Source: Nemania diffusa (lineage: Eukaryota > Ascomycota > Sordariomycetes > Xylariales > Xylariaceae). From it: a stretch of 64,000 bases of DNA. Position 1 is the stretch's first letter, and the number at the start of each line of letters is the position of its first letter. Position numbers and translations under genes: made by a program. Below, piece after piece: positions 24,111 to 34,798 of the stretch. Location: assembly GCA_038501195.1 (NCBI GenBank), contig JBBPUQ010000008.1, positions 2,118,501 to 2,182,500 on the forward strand. The letters run 5' to 3'. Under the pieces are notes generated by a model. That model did not search any database. It worked only from the letters and a program-made list of their open reading frames with translations, and was not told the origin of the DNA.

Positions 24111-24967
24111 AGAACAATCCCGCCGAGCTAGACAGAGATAGTAGATACATGAATTAGTGTTGTAGAAGCCTCGCATGAAGGAAGAAGAGTCTATGTAGGG
24201 GTCCGCAGCTTAATATGGATACTTACCCGAGCATATATCTATCTTGGTTACCTACGTACACAGGCAGATGACTCACTATAAGGTTTTCCCTCCAACTGAG
24301 TTTTATGTGTAACTGAGCCATGGTACAAATTAGCTTTCAGATGAACACGGCTACGTCAATCAAAAATTCTACTAGAGCATGTGCACAGCCGTGCTCGCAC
24401 GAAGGGATCGAGAGGCTGATTTTGCTACAGTCGAGTTGAGCTCTTGTTGGTGGTTTGCCCTCAATATAACGTAATAGTAGTTCGAACATATGAATATTCT
24501 AGATTCAGGAAAATTCTATGCACTGAAGCCTGGTATCATGTTAGTATCAGCACCAGGGGCGCCAGACGCACAATATGCTGCATCGCATACGCCCTGCCGC
24601 ATGAGTTACTTATATAGGTGCATAATTATCATAATATTACCTTCGAAACGCGAGACAGATGATCTGAGTGCTCAAGTCATCGATTGAAATTGTTATTTGT
24701 TGTTAAAGGGGGCCGCTACACGACGGAATCACAATCGACTAAGGGATGACTGACAACCGCCGAATGATAGAACTCGTGAAGAGAAAAAATGAAGAAAAAA
24801 AATCCTACTTGTAAAGCCGAGCATAGAAACAGATATATAGAACCTCCATTAGGGTAGTATTCACTCTACCTAATTGTCCTCATTATCTTTCCTACCTTAT
24901 TAACTAGCTCCTCAAACCTACTTACATTCTACTCATATCTGTCACCCTGAAGTGTCACTATTTAAAG
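24111..24967. other. intergenic, no gene seen
   Basis: Between the kinase relic and the small two-exon gene. A 65-codon frame at 24,490-24,687 has no supporting features. Confidence 0.5.
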
Positions 24968-25497
24968 ATGAGCTCAAGGCAGCGTCAAAGATACACTCTT
25001 GGGCACGGAGTATACGCCGGGAACCTCATTCTAGATAATGGGTGGTCAATTTGGCTCGAGTATCATCCTGATGTAATAGGTAGTGTATCTTACCTCTATT
25101 ACCTTCAAGACGCACTGGAGTATATTGCGGCGAAATTTTGCGAAGAGAGCTCATATAACCATGTTCAAATCCTGTACGTATATTTCTTTCAAGACTGATC
25201 TGAATGAACGAACCCTCCTAATTACTACAAACTAGGTCCATATTCCACATAACCACCATGTACGAAGAGACAGAAGTAATCGACGAGCTAGGTTTACATG
25301 TTACTCTTTATGCAAGTCGCAACAACGGGGAAACCCTGCAGGAGAGAAGAAAAGTCAATGTTTATATCGAGGGCTTTAATCCGCGCACCGTCAGCGAGCG
25401 TTGGTATGATCATATCAATATCTCCTGTGTAGTGTGGGAAGACTGCAGCAGGGTACGACAGATAACTTGGAGTGACTGGGGCTTGCGCTTGGCATGA
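24968..25497 (+). CDS. hypothetical protein, 155 residues, two exons
   Basis: Two adjacent open frames join cleanly through a 62-bp GT-AG intron. Exon 1 is 24,968-25,173 (donor GTACGT), exon 2 is 25,236-25,497 (acceptor ACTAG), phase 2, giving 155 residues. The product is a compact soluble-looking alpha/beta-type sequence rich in Tyr, Trp and Ile, with no signal peptide, membrane helix or low-complexity region. Motifs include LILDNGWSIWLEYHPD and INISCVVWEDCSRVRQITW. I do not recognise the family. It lies in an accessory stretch between a dead kinase and the DUF2433 gene. The clean junction and folded-protein composition support a real gene; expression is unproven. Confidence 0.55.
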
Positions 25498-27315
25498 GAA
25501 AGACGCTAACTGGGCTTGCCTTTTTATCGACATATCTAGATAGAGTAATCAAGGGTTTGTGTGCTGGAGTATTGTATGCTGACAGGCTGCATGTTGGGGG
25601 GTTGTCTGACAAGTTAAATCTTTACGGATAGTACCCCAAATCGCATACAGGTTATCCTAGGTACCTAGGTAGATATCAATGGGCTGAAAGCCGGAGCGAT
25701 TAAACACAATGAGCTACTATTTGTGCTGATGAAAAGATGTATTAATGTTGGTATTGGTATATCATCTCTTATAATCGATCTAACTCGTAGGCTTGGAAGA
25801 AATTCCTAAAGTGCTACTGAGTATATCTCATTTAAAGACCGACTAATTGTCTGGTAAGTCTGGGAATGGTTGTAGATTGAGTACGTTAGCTATGTACTTG
25901 TTTGTGTTAAAACACTTATACATAGTAGACACTTACGCGTATGATTTGGTGTTGATGGGATCTAAAACTGCGCAATTGACTTTTTGGTGTGAGGTTAATT
26001 TGTTTGTAACATACTACCTAAAGGAGGTACTATCCACTTCAATGTTGCTCTGTAGGTACATATGGTACTTAGGTACCTAGTCTGGATACTGGGGTGTAAT
26101 AAACAGATATGCACCTCTACCCTTGTTATTTAATTCCTTACAGACCACCTACACTGCCTACATACCTACATCTTAGGTACTTACACTACATAGGTAGTTA
26201 GCAAGCAAGTTCTGCCGGTGGCAATTATGGAAAGCGAGGGAAGGCGAGGCTGAGTGGAGGCGTATTTTATGGTGCACTAGCTAGATGCCGAATCAATTTC
26301 CTGCAGGAGCCCCGGGGGCTGTTATGACTAATCCGAATTAGGCCTAGTGCGTTCGCGAGCGCCATTCTGGACTTTTTGGCAGCCCCAACGTAACAATCTT
26401 TTGCTGAAAATCAGAGCTACCTATCGCAGCCGTTCCTACCTAAAAGCAACAACCAAGCAACATCAAAGCTTCGTCCCTCCCTCCCGCGCCTCATCGTAGA
26501 CATCTTCCGCCCACGCAAACGCCCACACACCCGTCCATCGATCCATCTAGATCATCGCGCTCCCTTCCGTATTGCCATACTGAGACTTCAATAGTTGTGT
26601 ATTTTTTAATACCCGCAGTGTTCTACATAGCTACCGATTCATTGTATTAGCCCACGTCGAGTTGTCGAGTCGTCGAGAGCGAGAGCGAGAGCGACAGCCT
26701 CCTTGTCCACAGCCGTACGCGTTGCCGACTGCGATAAATACTATCTGCCAGCGAATAAGCCTCGAGTTGTCGCATTGTTGGTCTTAGAGGTGTCCCTGTG
26801 GCGAGAAATATAGATCACGTTCTGCTTCGTAGGGTCGATTGCTTGATAGAGTGTAATGGCGGTAGGTTCCTGTCCTGTTGCCCTGCTGTCCTATACTATC
26901 TATCCCCTTGCTATCTATGCATTTTATTTTCGAGTCTGTCGACGAAAATGCGCAGAGCTGCGCAGCGCTGCTATGTCCCGTGCTCGTGGCAACGAGGTCA
27001 ATTTCTCAAGCTGCCCACGCACCTGCTTCCACACCGGCACCTACTTACTGCCATTCATTTGCATATTCACTATTCCACCTATTCCCAACAATGACTGCCA
27101 TTCCCCATCCCGCACTGCACCTCTACTTTCTATTGCCAGCTCTCAGTACTTAACCCCCCCTCGCAACACCAACTTTATGAACCCTTCGAAATAATCCTCT
27201 ACGTTTTGCGCCTCACCTCATACCTTTAACTAAACTACCTCTACTCTCCTCTACCCGCCTCCCTTGTACACGCCTCTTACCTTTTCCCCACGAACAACCC
27301 TCGTTGCAATTTATC
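25498..27315. other. intergenic and long leader of the DUF2433 gene
   Basis: The first 700 bp hold only short frames and GGTACCTAGGT-type motifs. From about 26,400 the strand becomes C/T-rich with GCGAGAGCGAGAGC-like runs, as in promoters and leaders of constitutive fungal genes. Open frames at 26,798-27,194 overlap one another in different phases and look like leader noise. Confidence 0.5.
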
Positions 27316-29698
27316 ATGCATCCGCACTCACGCCCCATTATACTATCGCATGGTAGGCGCGAGAGTAATATCATGCCGCTTGCACCATCACTACCACCAC
27401 CGCCGCCGCCTTCTTTCGCCCTTCATGGCCCGCGCCAATATCCTCCCTCTGATTATGACTGGCGATCTCGTCGCAGCTGCGGTGACATCCGCCTTCTTGA
27501 CCCTTCGCTAATGCGTGACTCGTTTCAGCAACCCCGGCAGCCCTACAACAACCAAGGTTATGTGCCTAACGGCGCACCTGCCTCTGGTCCTGTCCCCGGT
27601 GCCACCCCCCTGCTACCAAACCAAGGCCGAATTCTACAGCAAGGGCCTATTCGTGTTTTGTGCATAGCCGACGTACGAGGTAGGACAAGTGCCCTCTCCG
27701 CCTTCCACACCTACGTGATGCAAGGCTAATATTGACTCGGTAGGTAACTTGGGCTCTCTCAACGACCTTGCGCGACAGGCGAGAGCAGACCACATCATCC
27801 ACACCGGCGACTTTGGATTCTACGACGAGACCTCTCTCGACCGGATTGCAGAGAAGTAAGTTGAAAGATATTTCGGTGGGCGAGTATACTGCATGCTGTA
27901 GGCCAGGCTGACCCCACCCCATAGGACACTTAAGCATGTCGCACAATACTCGCCACTGATTTCCGAAAACATCAAGAAGGCCATTAGCCAGCCTGGACCT
28001 GTCAAACAGCGATTCCAGCCGGAAGACTTACCGCTGTCTCAGCTACCTCAGCTCATCAAGGGAGAGATCAAACTCGAGGTTCCAGTTTACACAGTATGGG
28101 GGGCGTGCGAGGATGTACGCGTGTTGGAAAAATTTAGGTCAAACGAGTACAAAGTGCCAAACCTGCACATTATTGACGAGAATCGCTCCATGTTACTCGA
28201 GGTTGGTGGTGTTAAGCTCCGGCTTCTCGGGCTTGGTGGTGCGGTAGTGATGCATAAGCTTTTCGACAACGGAGAAGGCAGAACTACCATCGCTGGCGGG
28301 CAAGGGACCATGTGGACTACTCTTTTGCAGATGGGCGAGCTAGTTGACACAGCTAACCGTGTTTACGATCCTACTGAAACCCGGGTTTTCATCACACACG
28401 CTTCTCCTGCCCGTGAAGGCATCCTCAACCAGCTCTCTGTGAGCTTGAAGGCTGACTTCTCAATTTCCGCTGGCCTGCACTTCCGATACGGAAGTTCATA
28501 CAACGAGTTCAGCGTTAACCCGACCCTTGATCATTATCGTGGCAAGCTGGCTGCTTCGAAAGCCTCTTTCAATGACGTCTGGGAGACTGTCAAATCCGAG
28601 GTCGAACCTGCTATCCAGCAAAACGAGGCACAGCAGAATCTCCTGAAGAACGCACTCGGACTCGTGGAGAAAATGCCTACTACGGCAGCTGGTGGTAATC
28701 CCTTCGGTGGCCCGGTCGGTGCGCCTGGTGCTCTTGGTCAAGTTGACGAGAGCGCTTTTAAAAACATGTGGAATTTCAATTTGGCTGATGCGGCTTTTGG
28801 CTGGCTCGTGTTGGAAATTCAAGATGGCCGTATTGGTACTGAGATGCGTGCACAAGGCTTCAACTTCTCTCACCGTGGAGCTAAGCAGCAGCCTACCATA
28901 CCTCAGGGTACCCCGTCTCCCGCCCCTGGAGCCAGTAGCCAACCACCGGCTGCCCCTGCGGTATCTAGCGCGGCACCCCTTGCCCCCCAGAGAAGCTCCT
29001 CGGCCGCACCGCAACATCCTAAGTCGGCTACTGCCACGCCTCTACAGACCAAACCTGTAACACCCAAGCCAGCAGCTCCACCCGCGGCTCCGGCAGCTAA
29101 AGAAACGGAGAAGCCTGCTGCCTCGAATGGAGCGATTAACGGTCCAGAAACCGTTCCTTCACCTGGTCCAAGACCAACGGCAGACTCCATCATTGGACTT
29201 TTCGTCATGAACGTCCAAAGTGATGAACAAACTCGCGATGTCTTCCCCGAAGAGCATAAAGCTAAAATTACTAAGGTCGAGAAGTGGGGAAACAACAGCA
29301 ATAACAAAGTTGCACACTTCCAGACAATGGAAGAACGAGATGCTGCATATACCAGCCTAGCCGACGATTATAAGGTCCGCCACTCGGAAGATCGATCAAG
29401 ACCTCTGGTCAAAATCTTCCAGCCTCGCGAGAGTAAACCATTCCAGAGCCGCGGTGGCGGGGCCGGGAACTGGGGAAGTAGTCGGGGTAGAGATAGTGCG
29501 AGTGGATATCGAAGCGCCGGTGACCGTGGTACTATGAGTGGTGGTGAAAGCGGCCCCGAGACTAACCGTTCGCGGGGTGGACGTGGAGGAGGTCGTGGTG
29601 CAAGGGGTGATCGCGGTGGGCGTGGCGGACGTGGGCGTGGTGGAATGGGTAAGGGTGATGGTGGAAGTGCATCACCTGCTCCAGGAGGCGGGGACTAA
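27316..29698 (+). CDS. DUF2433 metallophosphoesterase-like protein with RGG tail
   Basis: Three exons (27,316-27,679; 27,744-27,855; 27,925-29,698) give 749 residues. After a Pro-rich leader comes a calcineurin-like phosphoesterase core: IRVLCIADVRGNLGSLNDL (with VRGN where many phosphoesterases have an HGN/D), HIIHTGDFGFYD, then YTVWGACEDVRVLEKF and a later VFITHASPAREG. This arrangement matches the fungal DUF2433 family, whose function is unknown. An Ala/Pro-rich linker (about residues 410-490) leads to an RRM-like segment beginning IGLFVMNVQSDEQTRDVFPE, and the tail is rich in RGG/RGR repeats. The tail and RRM-like piece suggest an RNA-associated role; that is inference. Both introns are canonical. 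ATGs at 27,349 and 27,373 are possible alternative starts. It is transcribed convergently with COQ5. Confidence 0.85.
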
Positions 29699-30788
29699 AG
29701 CATGCACTCTACATTACCCAAAATCACCTACATCCTCCCAGCATTCTACCCGATAATCTTTCTCACTTCCCGATTCTCGCTTGTACTCTGGTACCTTTTT
29801 ACGACCTCAGCTTCCGGTCGCTATAATGGCGGTAATACTTTAGACCGCCAACTTGCGAAGGAGGTGTCGAGAGAGACACGAAGTAGTCTCTATGGTATGA
29901 TGGGCGAAAAGGGTCATACGGTCTATTCACGCTGCAGGTCTCGATGAATCTTGACTAGGCACCTACCGTCCTACGAACATAAGGCTCCCCTTTTTTTTCC
30001 AATTTTTTTTGCGAGCCTCGTTGTTTTCCTCGGCTAGTGGCACTAAAAGGGATCGTCTTTGTTACACTATTCTGTATTGGCCGGACGGATCCTTGATATA
30101 GGTCGTTTAGTTTCATAAAAATACTATGATACCAAAGCTTCTCTTACCCTTATACGCTCGTGAACTATTTATATTCGTGATCCATTTTTAAGCCTGCGTT
30201 ATCTCCCTTGTTTAGGTTAGAATAGCGGTGCTAGTTGAGGTCCCTTGTCTTTGCTTTTTATGAGTCGCGTGTTTCTTCGCGTGATATGATGCAGTTTCTT
30301 ACCTCCCTACCAGCTGTTATATATGATTACTAAGTGTCGCAATCTACTTAGCATTCAGGAGTTATCACCACAATGACTATTGACTCCTCCACGTATAGAT
30401 TCATGGTAAAATTGTATACATTATAATACGCTTGAGTGTCTAACTTTCCCTCACTTATCATCTCGGAACTCCCATGTTTTACACATACGATTACGCCAGA
30501 CGAGGGAAAATGCATCACGTCCAGACTGTATTTTTTAAAAAAAGCTGATGGCAACCAGAGGCGTAGTCTTGATGAAGTATTATCATTGGGGGAAGCTCAT
30601 TTTATACAGGTGACAAAGCTCTCCCCGTCCTCGTCAAACAACCCCCCATGAGCTATGGAGGAATTGCCTTTGCAAGTCACCCCGGCCATCGAATCTGGGT
30701 TGACTACACTATAGTACATTTCTATCTTTTTCCTTTCCCGTAGCCCCTTTTTATCTATCCATCCTCGATAAAGACACTAGTACATGTA
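29699..30788. other. convergent intergenic region
   Basis: Lies between the 3' ends of the DUF2433 gene and COQ5 and presumably contains both terminators. T-rich runs occur near 29,990-30,010. No gene is seen. Confidence 0.5.
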
Positions 30789-31854
30789 TTACAAAGGCTT
30801 CATGCCCTTATGGATCGCAGCGACGCCGCCAGTAAGGTCCTCGTAGCCCTTGCCGCCGACGACGAAGCCGGCGTCCTCGATGAGGCCGCGGAACTCCTCC
30901 TGGGAGGGGAAGCGCTGGATGCTCTCGACGAGGTACTGGTAGGAGTCGCGGTCGCCGGCGACGAGCTGGCCGATGAGGGGGATGGCGGAGAAGCTCCAGC
31001 GGCGGTAGAGGGCGTCGAGGAGGGGGTTGCCGACCTTGCTGAACTCGAGGCAGGCGAAGACGCCGCCGGGGCGGAGGACGCGGCGGGCCTCGGCGAGGGC
31101 GGCGGGGATGTTGGCGAAGTTGCGGATGCCGAAGGCGACGGTGTAGAGGTCGAGGGAGTTGGCGGGGACGGCGGCGGCGGGGAGGGTGGCGGTGGCGTCG
31201 GCCTCGAGGAAGGCGAGGGTGGCCTGCTGGGCGGCGGGGAGGGCGAGGGCGCGCTGCTTGCCGACGGCGAGCATGGAGGGGTTGATGTCGCTGATGGTGA
31301 TGTGGATGTTGGGGTTCGCGTTGACGACGTGCGCGTGGTGTAGCATGCGGAAGGCGATGTCGCCCGTGCCGCCGGCGACGTCGAGGACGCGCTGCGGCGC
31401 GGGCGGGATGCTGGCGGAGTAGCCCGGGTTGAGGGAGGAGACGAAGTGGTCTCTGTTCGACGAGGTGCGTGTTAGTTAGCTACTGGAGTGGACTGCGAAG
31501 AGGGGAATCGATGGGCACGTACTTCCAGATGCGATGCCACCCGAACGACATGAGGTCGTTCATGCGATCGTAGGATTCTGCCACGCTGTGGAAGACGCCT
31601 GCGACCCGGTCCGTCTTCTCCGACTCGGACAGCCCGTCTTGGAATCCGAAATGTGTCGTTCGCGGGCTGGCATTGCTATTACTGTCGTGGATAGAGGAAG
31701 CTGGAGATGTGGTGGTAGGTCTGAGAGCTTGTGTGCTTGTAGAGAAGTTTCGTGATTTCGTTGTTGCGAGGCGACAGTGGGAGCTACATGTGGGTGCGAC
31801 GGATTCACGTCGTGCTATTCGTACAGCTGCGCGAAGAACAGGACGAGCGGCCAT
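30789..31854 (-). CDS. COQ5: 2-methoxy-6-polyprenyl-1,4-benzoquinol methylase (COQ5), mitochondrial
   Basis: Two exons on the minus strand, 31,854-31,523 and 31,452-30,789, separated by a 70-bp intron, encode 331 residues. An Arg/Ser/Ala-rich N-terminus without acidic residues ([18 protein letters not shown]) is a typical mitochondrial presequence. The UbiE/COQ5 signature 1 is [17 protein letters not shown], the SAM-binding motif I is [13 protein letters not shown] (about residues 130-142), and signature 2 is [17 protein letters not shown]. The enzyme performs the C-methylation step of ubiquinone synthesis in the matrix-side CoQ complex. The length fits the family. Exon 2 is extremely GC-rich compared with exon 1, giving a long antisense shadow frame. 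A 66-residue membrane protein gene lies just upstream on the same strand. Confidence 0.95.
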
Positions 31855-32295
31855 GATGGGCGCAGATGACGAGGTTGAGGCCGCTGTGAATTATAGACAA
31901 TTGAGACGATGAGAAACTCCTAGTAGGTACTAATTAATTAATCAATCGTTTCGCTGGCGAGTGTTGTGTGCATAGGATAGGCATCTGTCTCAGCTGTAGG
32001 GCTGTTGTGTCCGAGGCTTCACTTCCCGGCGCCGATTTAGGAAAAATTGACAGAAACCTTAGGAGGTAGGCAGCGCCAAGGAATCGGCGGTCGGCGCGGG
32101 GATCGCCTGGATCCATGTCCCGACCGAGGTGGGGAATCGGAAGCGGACCACTAGCTCTGTTGCAGCTCCGAACCCTGTACAGGTATTGTGCAAGATACAT
32201 ATTTTCTCCAGCCGGTTTTAGACATGAGATAGATATGTGTAGGTAGTCTTCTTTAGATTCATTGACAGGATCGAAAGAAGATTTGACTCACGAGC
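31855..32295. other. COQ5 promoter region
   Basis: A short gap between the small membrane-protein gene and COQ5, both on the minus strand. It presumably carries the COQ5 promoter. No gene is seen. Confidence 0.5.
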
Positions 32296-32496
32296 TTAGA
32301 CAGTATCTCCAGGGCCCGCAGCCCGTTGGCGTCGCTGTGGCGATTGCTGTTGGTGTTCTAGTTCCGCCTGTTTCCCCGTGAACATCTGGTTGGCGAACAC
32401 CGCGACGAATTTCTTGGCTCGCCAGAGCGTAAAACCGATTCCGATGGTGAGGAATAACACCAATGTTGCGATAACAATGTTGCCAGCCACAGACAT
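32296..32496 (-). CDS. small single-pass membrane protein, 66 residues
   Basis: A short frame with the composition of a real tail- or signal-anchored protein. MSVAGN is followed by a strongly hydrophobic helix (about residues 7-24, NIVIATLVLFLTIGIGFTLW), then a basic RAKK stop-transfer and an amphipathic KFVAVFANQMFTGKQA segment. A polar Gln/Arg-rich tail ends at TAA. The topology is probably N-out or intermembrane space with a cytosolic or matrix tail; the compartment is unknown. I do not recognise a named family. The clear helix-plus-positive-charge arrangement makes chance unlikely, but the gene is short and could have additional exons. Confidence 0.55.
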   Translation of the reverse strand: MSVAGNIVIATLVLFLTIGIGFTLWRAKKFVAVFANQMFTGKQAELEHQQQSPQRRQRAAGPGDTV

Positions 32497-33372
32497 ATTA
32501 CCTAGATCCGAGATGCGATGGTCCTAGGAGAGGAACGTGTTGGTGTGGTGTTAGTAAGATGCAGGTATCGTGAAAGATGGATTGTTGGGTTATGACTACG
32601 TAGCGAAACGGGAAAGGTAGGTATGCGTGTGCCTGCGATTTGCGTGCTTTCAAGAGGGTTGTTTACACTTTCCTACGTGAGTGAACTGGCTCTAAGCTTG
32701 CTTAGTTGCCGGGGTGAGCTGTTGTTGTGGGCGGCCCATGATGTATTCACTACAGCGGAACAGCCATATTCACTACCATAGTATGTTTATGACAGTGGCT
32801 ATAATACTATAATTGAAGTAGTAGCTCGTGATTTTAAAGCTAGTAGACATCCCCCGGCGGCTCTAACTTGGCTATTGGTGGAAACCAGATGAATACCTTA
32901 ATATTCCCTAGATGCGTACCTTACTTTTAAATAGAATCTACCTACAGAGTACTAGGTCTGGCTAATATGGCATTGTTTTACCCTTGTATAATTAACAATA
33001 AGATCAATGACTGGGTAGTACTTATATTTCAGCTGAAAAAAGGTAGGTATATGGTGCCTGAATTATGCAGATATTATGATGCTCATCATTGAATTAATTC
33101 TATAAGACACTCTTCATCCAATTGGGAACTAGATAGGTAGGGGTATAGTGGGGCAGATGAATGCCAAGGGTAAGGAAACCGACGGCTGTCAGCAATTCGC
33201 TTTACACCGGCTTAAGATGACGTTCCTACTGCCATTGAAGGTCTGGGGAAAGCACCCAACGTTCCCCCGATCTCAACTTCCTCTGTGGTACTCTCTTTCA
33301 AATTCTCTCTAGATATATAGATAATTCATTTCTATAATTTGCTAGGTAATCGCCGCAAACAATGAGCCGACG
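32497..33372. other. divergent promoter region
   Basis: Lies between the small membrane-protein gene (-) and the E1 alpha gene (+). A TATA-like GATATATAGATAATT occurs near 33,311, about 60 bp before the E1 alpha ATG. No gene is seen. Confidence 0.5.
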
Positions 33373-34798
33373 ATGAGATCACGAATAATTTCTAAGTCAT
33401 TTCTAAGGAGAGTCTCCCAGTCGCTACCTCGCGCTACTCTCCCTAGCTACGCCGTCTCCATTACAAGCACTCGATCTGCGAGTAGCGTATCGCAACGGCC
33501 CGGCTCAGACTATGTATCCTTCCCAGGCGCCGTGAAGAGCGCATTTACTAGCGATCTTAAATTCGCATTGCCCTCGGACCATCCCACGCTACCGACATAT
33601 CGCGTGGTTGACCAAGATGGCAATATTGTCGACCAGTCCTTCAAACAGGACCTCGGCGACGATGAAGTGATAGAATTATACAAAAAGATGTTGATGATCT
33701 CAATAATGGACGTCATAATGTTTGATGCGCAGCGCCAAGGTCGCCTAAGCTTTTACATGGTATCGGCTGGCGAGGAGGCGCTTAGTGTTGGATCAGCCTC
33801 GATCCTCGATAAGCAAGATGTCATATTCTGCCAATATCGGGAACAAGGTGTATTTGCACAGCGTGGGTTCACTTTAAACGACTTTATGAACCAGCTATTT
33901 GCAAATAAGCTAGATCCGGGCCGTGGGAGGAATATGCCTGTTCACTATGGCAGTAAGGAGCTCAATATTGTAAGTCGGCTAGGACGAAGCTATACGTGAG
34001 GCCACTCGTTTAACAATAATTTAGCATACCGTTTCATCGCCTCTCGCAACACAAATCCCACAAGCCGCTGGGGCAGCATATGGGCTCAAAATGCAGCGTA
34101 TTAACGATCCTTCTTTGCCACCTCGCGTAGTCGCTGTATACTTCGGGGAGGGTGCCGCAAGCGAGGGCGATTTTCACGCAGCGCTGAACATGGCGGCAAC
34201 TAGATCGTGCCCTGTGGTCTTCATCTGTAGAAACAATGGTTACGCCATCTCAACGCCTACTTTGGAGCAGTACCGGGGCGACGGCATTGCGAGCCGAGGT
34301 ATTGGATACGGTATCGATACCATCCGAGTCGATGGAAATGATATCTGGGCTGTCAGAGAGGTTACCAAGAAAGCTAGGGAAATGGCACTGGAGAATGGAG
34401 GGAAACCGATCCTCATCGAGGCTATGAGCTATCGTGTTAGTCACCATAGCACATCAGACGACTCTTTCGCGTATAGAGCGCGAGTGGAGGTTGAAGATTG
34501 GAAACGTCGAGATAATCCCATATCTCGGCTGCGGAAGTATATGGAAGCAAAGGGCTTTTGGAACGAAACAAGGGAGAAGGAGGCCCGTGAGAGTATGAGA
34601 CGGGACGTCCTCAAGGCTTTTTCTCAGGCAGAGCGAGAAAAGAAACCACCAATCCGCTCCATGTTTGAGGATATCTATGAAGAGCTCACTCCCGAACTCA
34701 AGGCACAGATGAAAGAACTCCGGGAACACTTAGAGAAATACCCCAATGAATACGACATGGGCGAGTATGAAGGGGGCAAGGCTAGCTTAGATTTATAA
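33373..34798 (+). CDS. BCKDHA: branched-chain 2-oxoacid dehydrogenase E1 alpha subunit, mitochondrial
   Basis: Two exons (33,373-33,969 and 34,025-34,798) with a 55-bp intron encode 456 residues. The N-terminus is Arg/Ser-rich without acids, a mitochondrial presequence. Family features are FYMVSAGEEALSVGSASIL, YREQGVF, the thiamine-diphosphate motif GEGAASEGDFHAALNMAA ending in ICRNNGYAIST (about residues 238-270), and the phosphorylation loop YRVSHHSTSDDSFAYR. That loop is the site at which branched-chain kinase inactivates the animal enzyme. With E1 beta, E2 and E3 it decarboxylates the 2-oxoacids from Leu, Ile and Val in the matrix. The length and order are normal. The closest alternative, pyruvate dehydrogenase E1 alpha, is less likely given the HHSTSDDS loop. 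Confidence 0.93.

Noticed and set aside
30810..31422. Plus-strand frames of 177 and 87 codons opposite COQ5
   Set aside because: Asp/Glu/Gly/Val-only composition caused by the GC-rich antisense of COQ5 exon 2.
34091..34427. Internal alternative-frame ORF inside E1 alpha exon 2
   Set aside because: Shadow frame; the E1 alpha frame carries the thiamine-diphosphate and phosphorylation-loop motifs.
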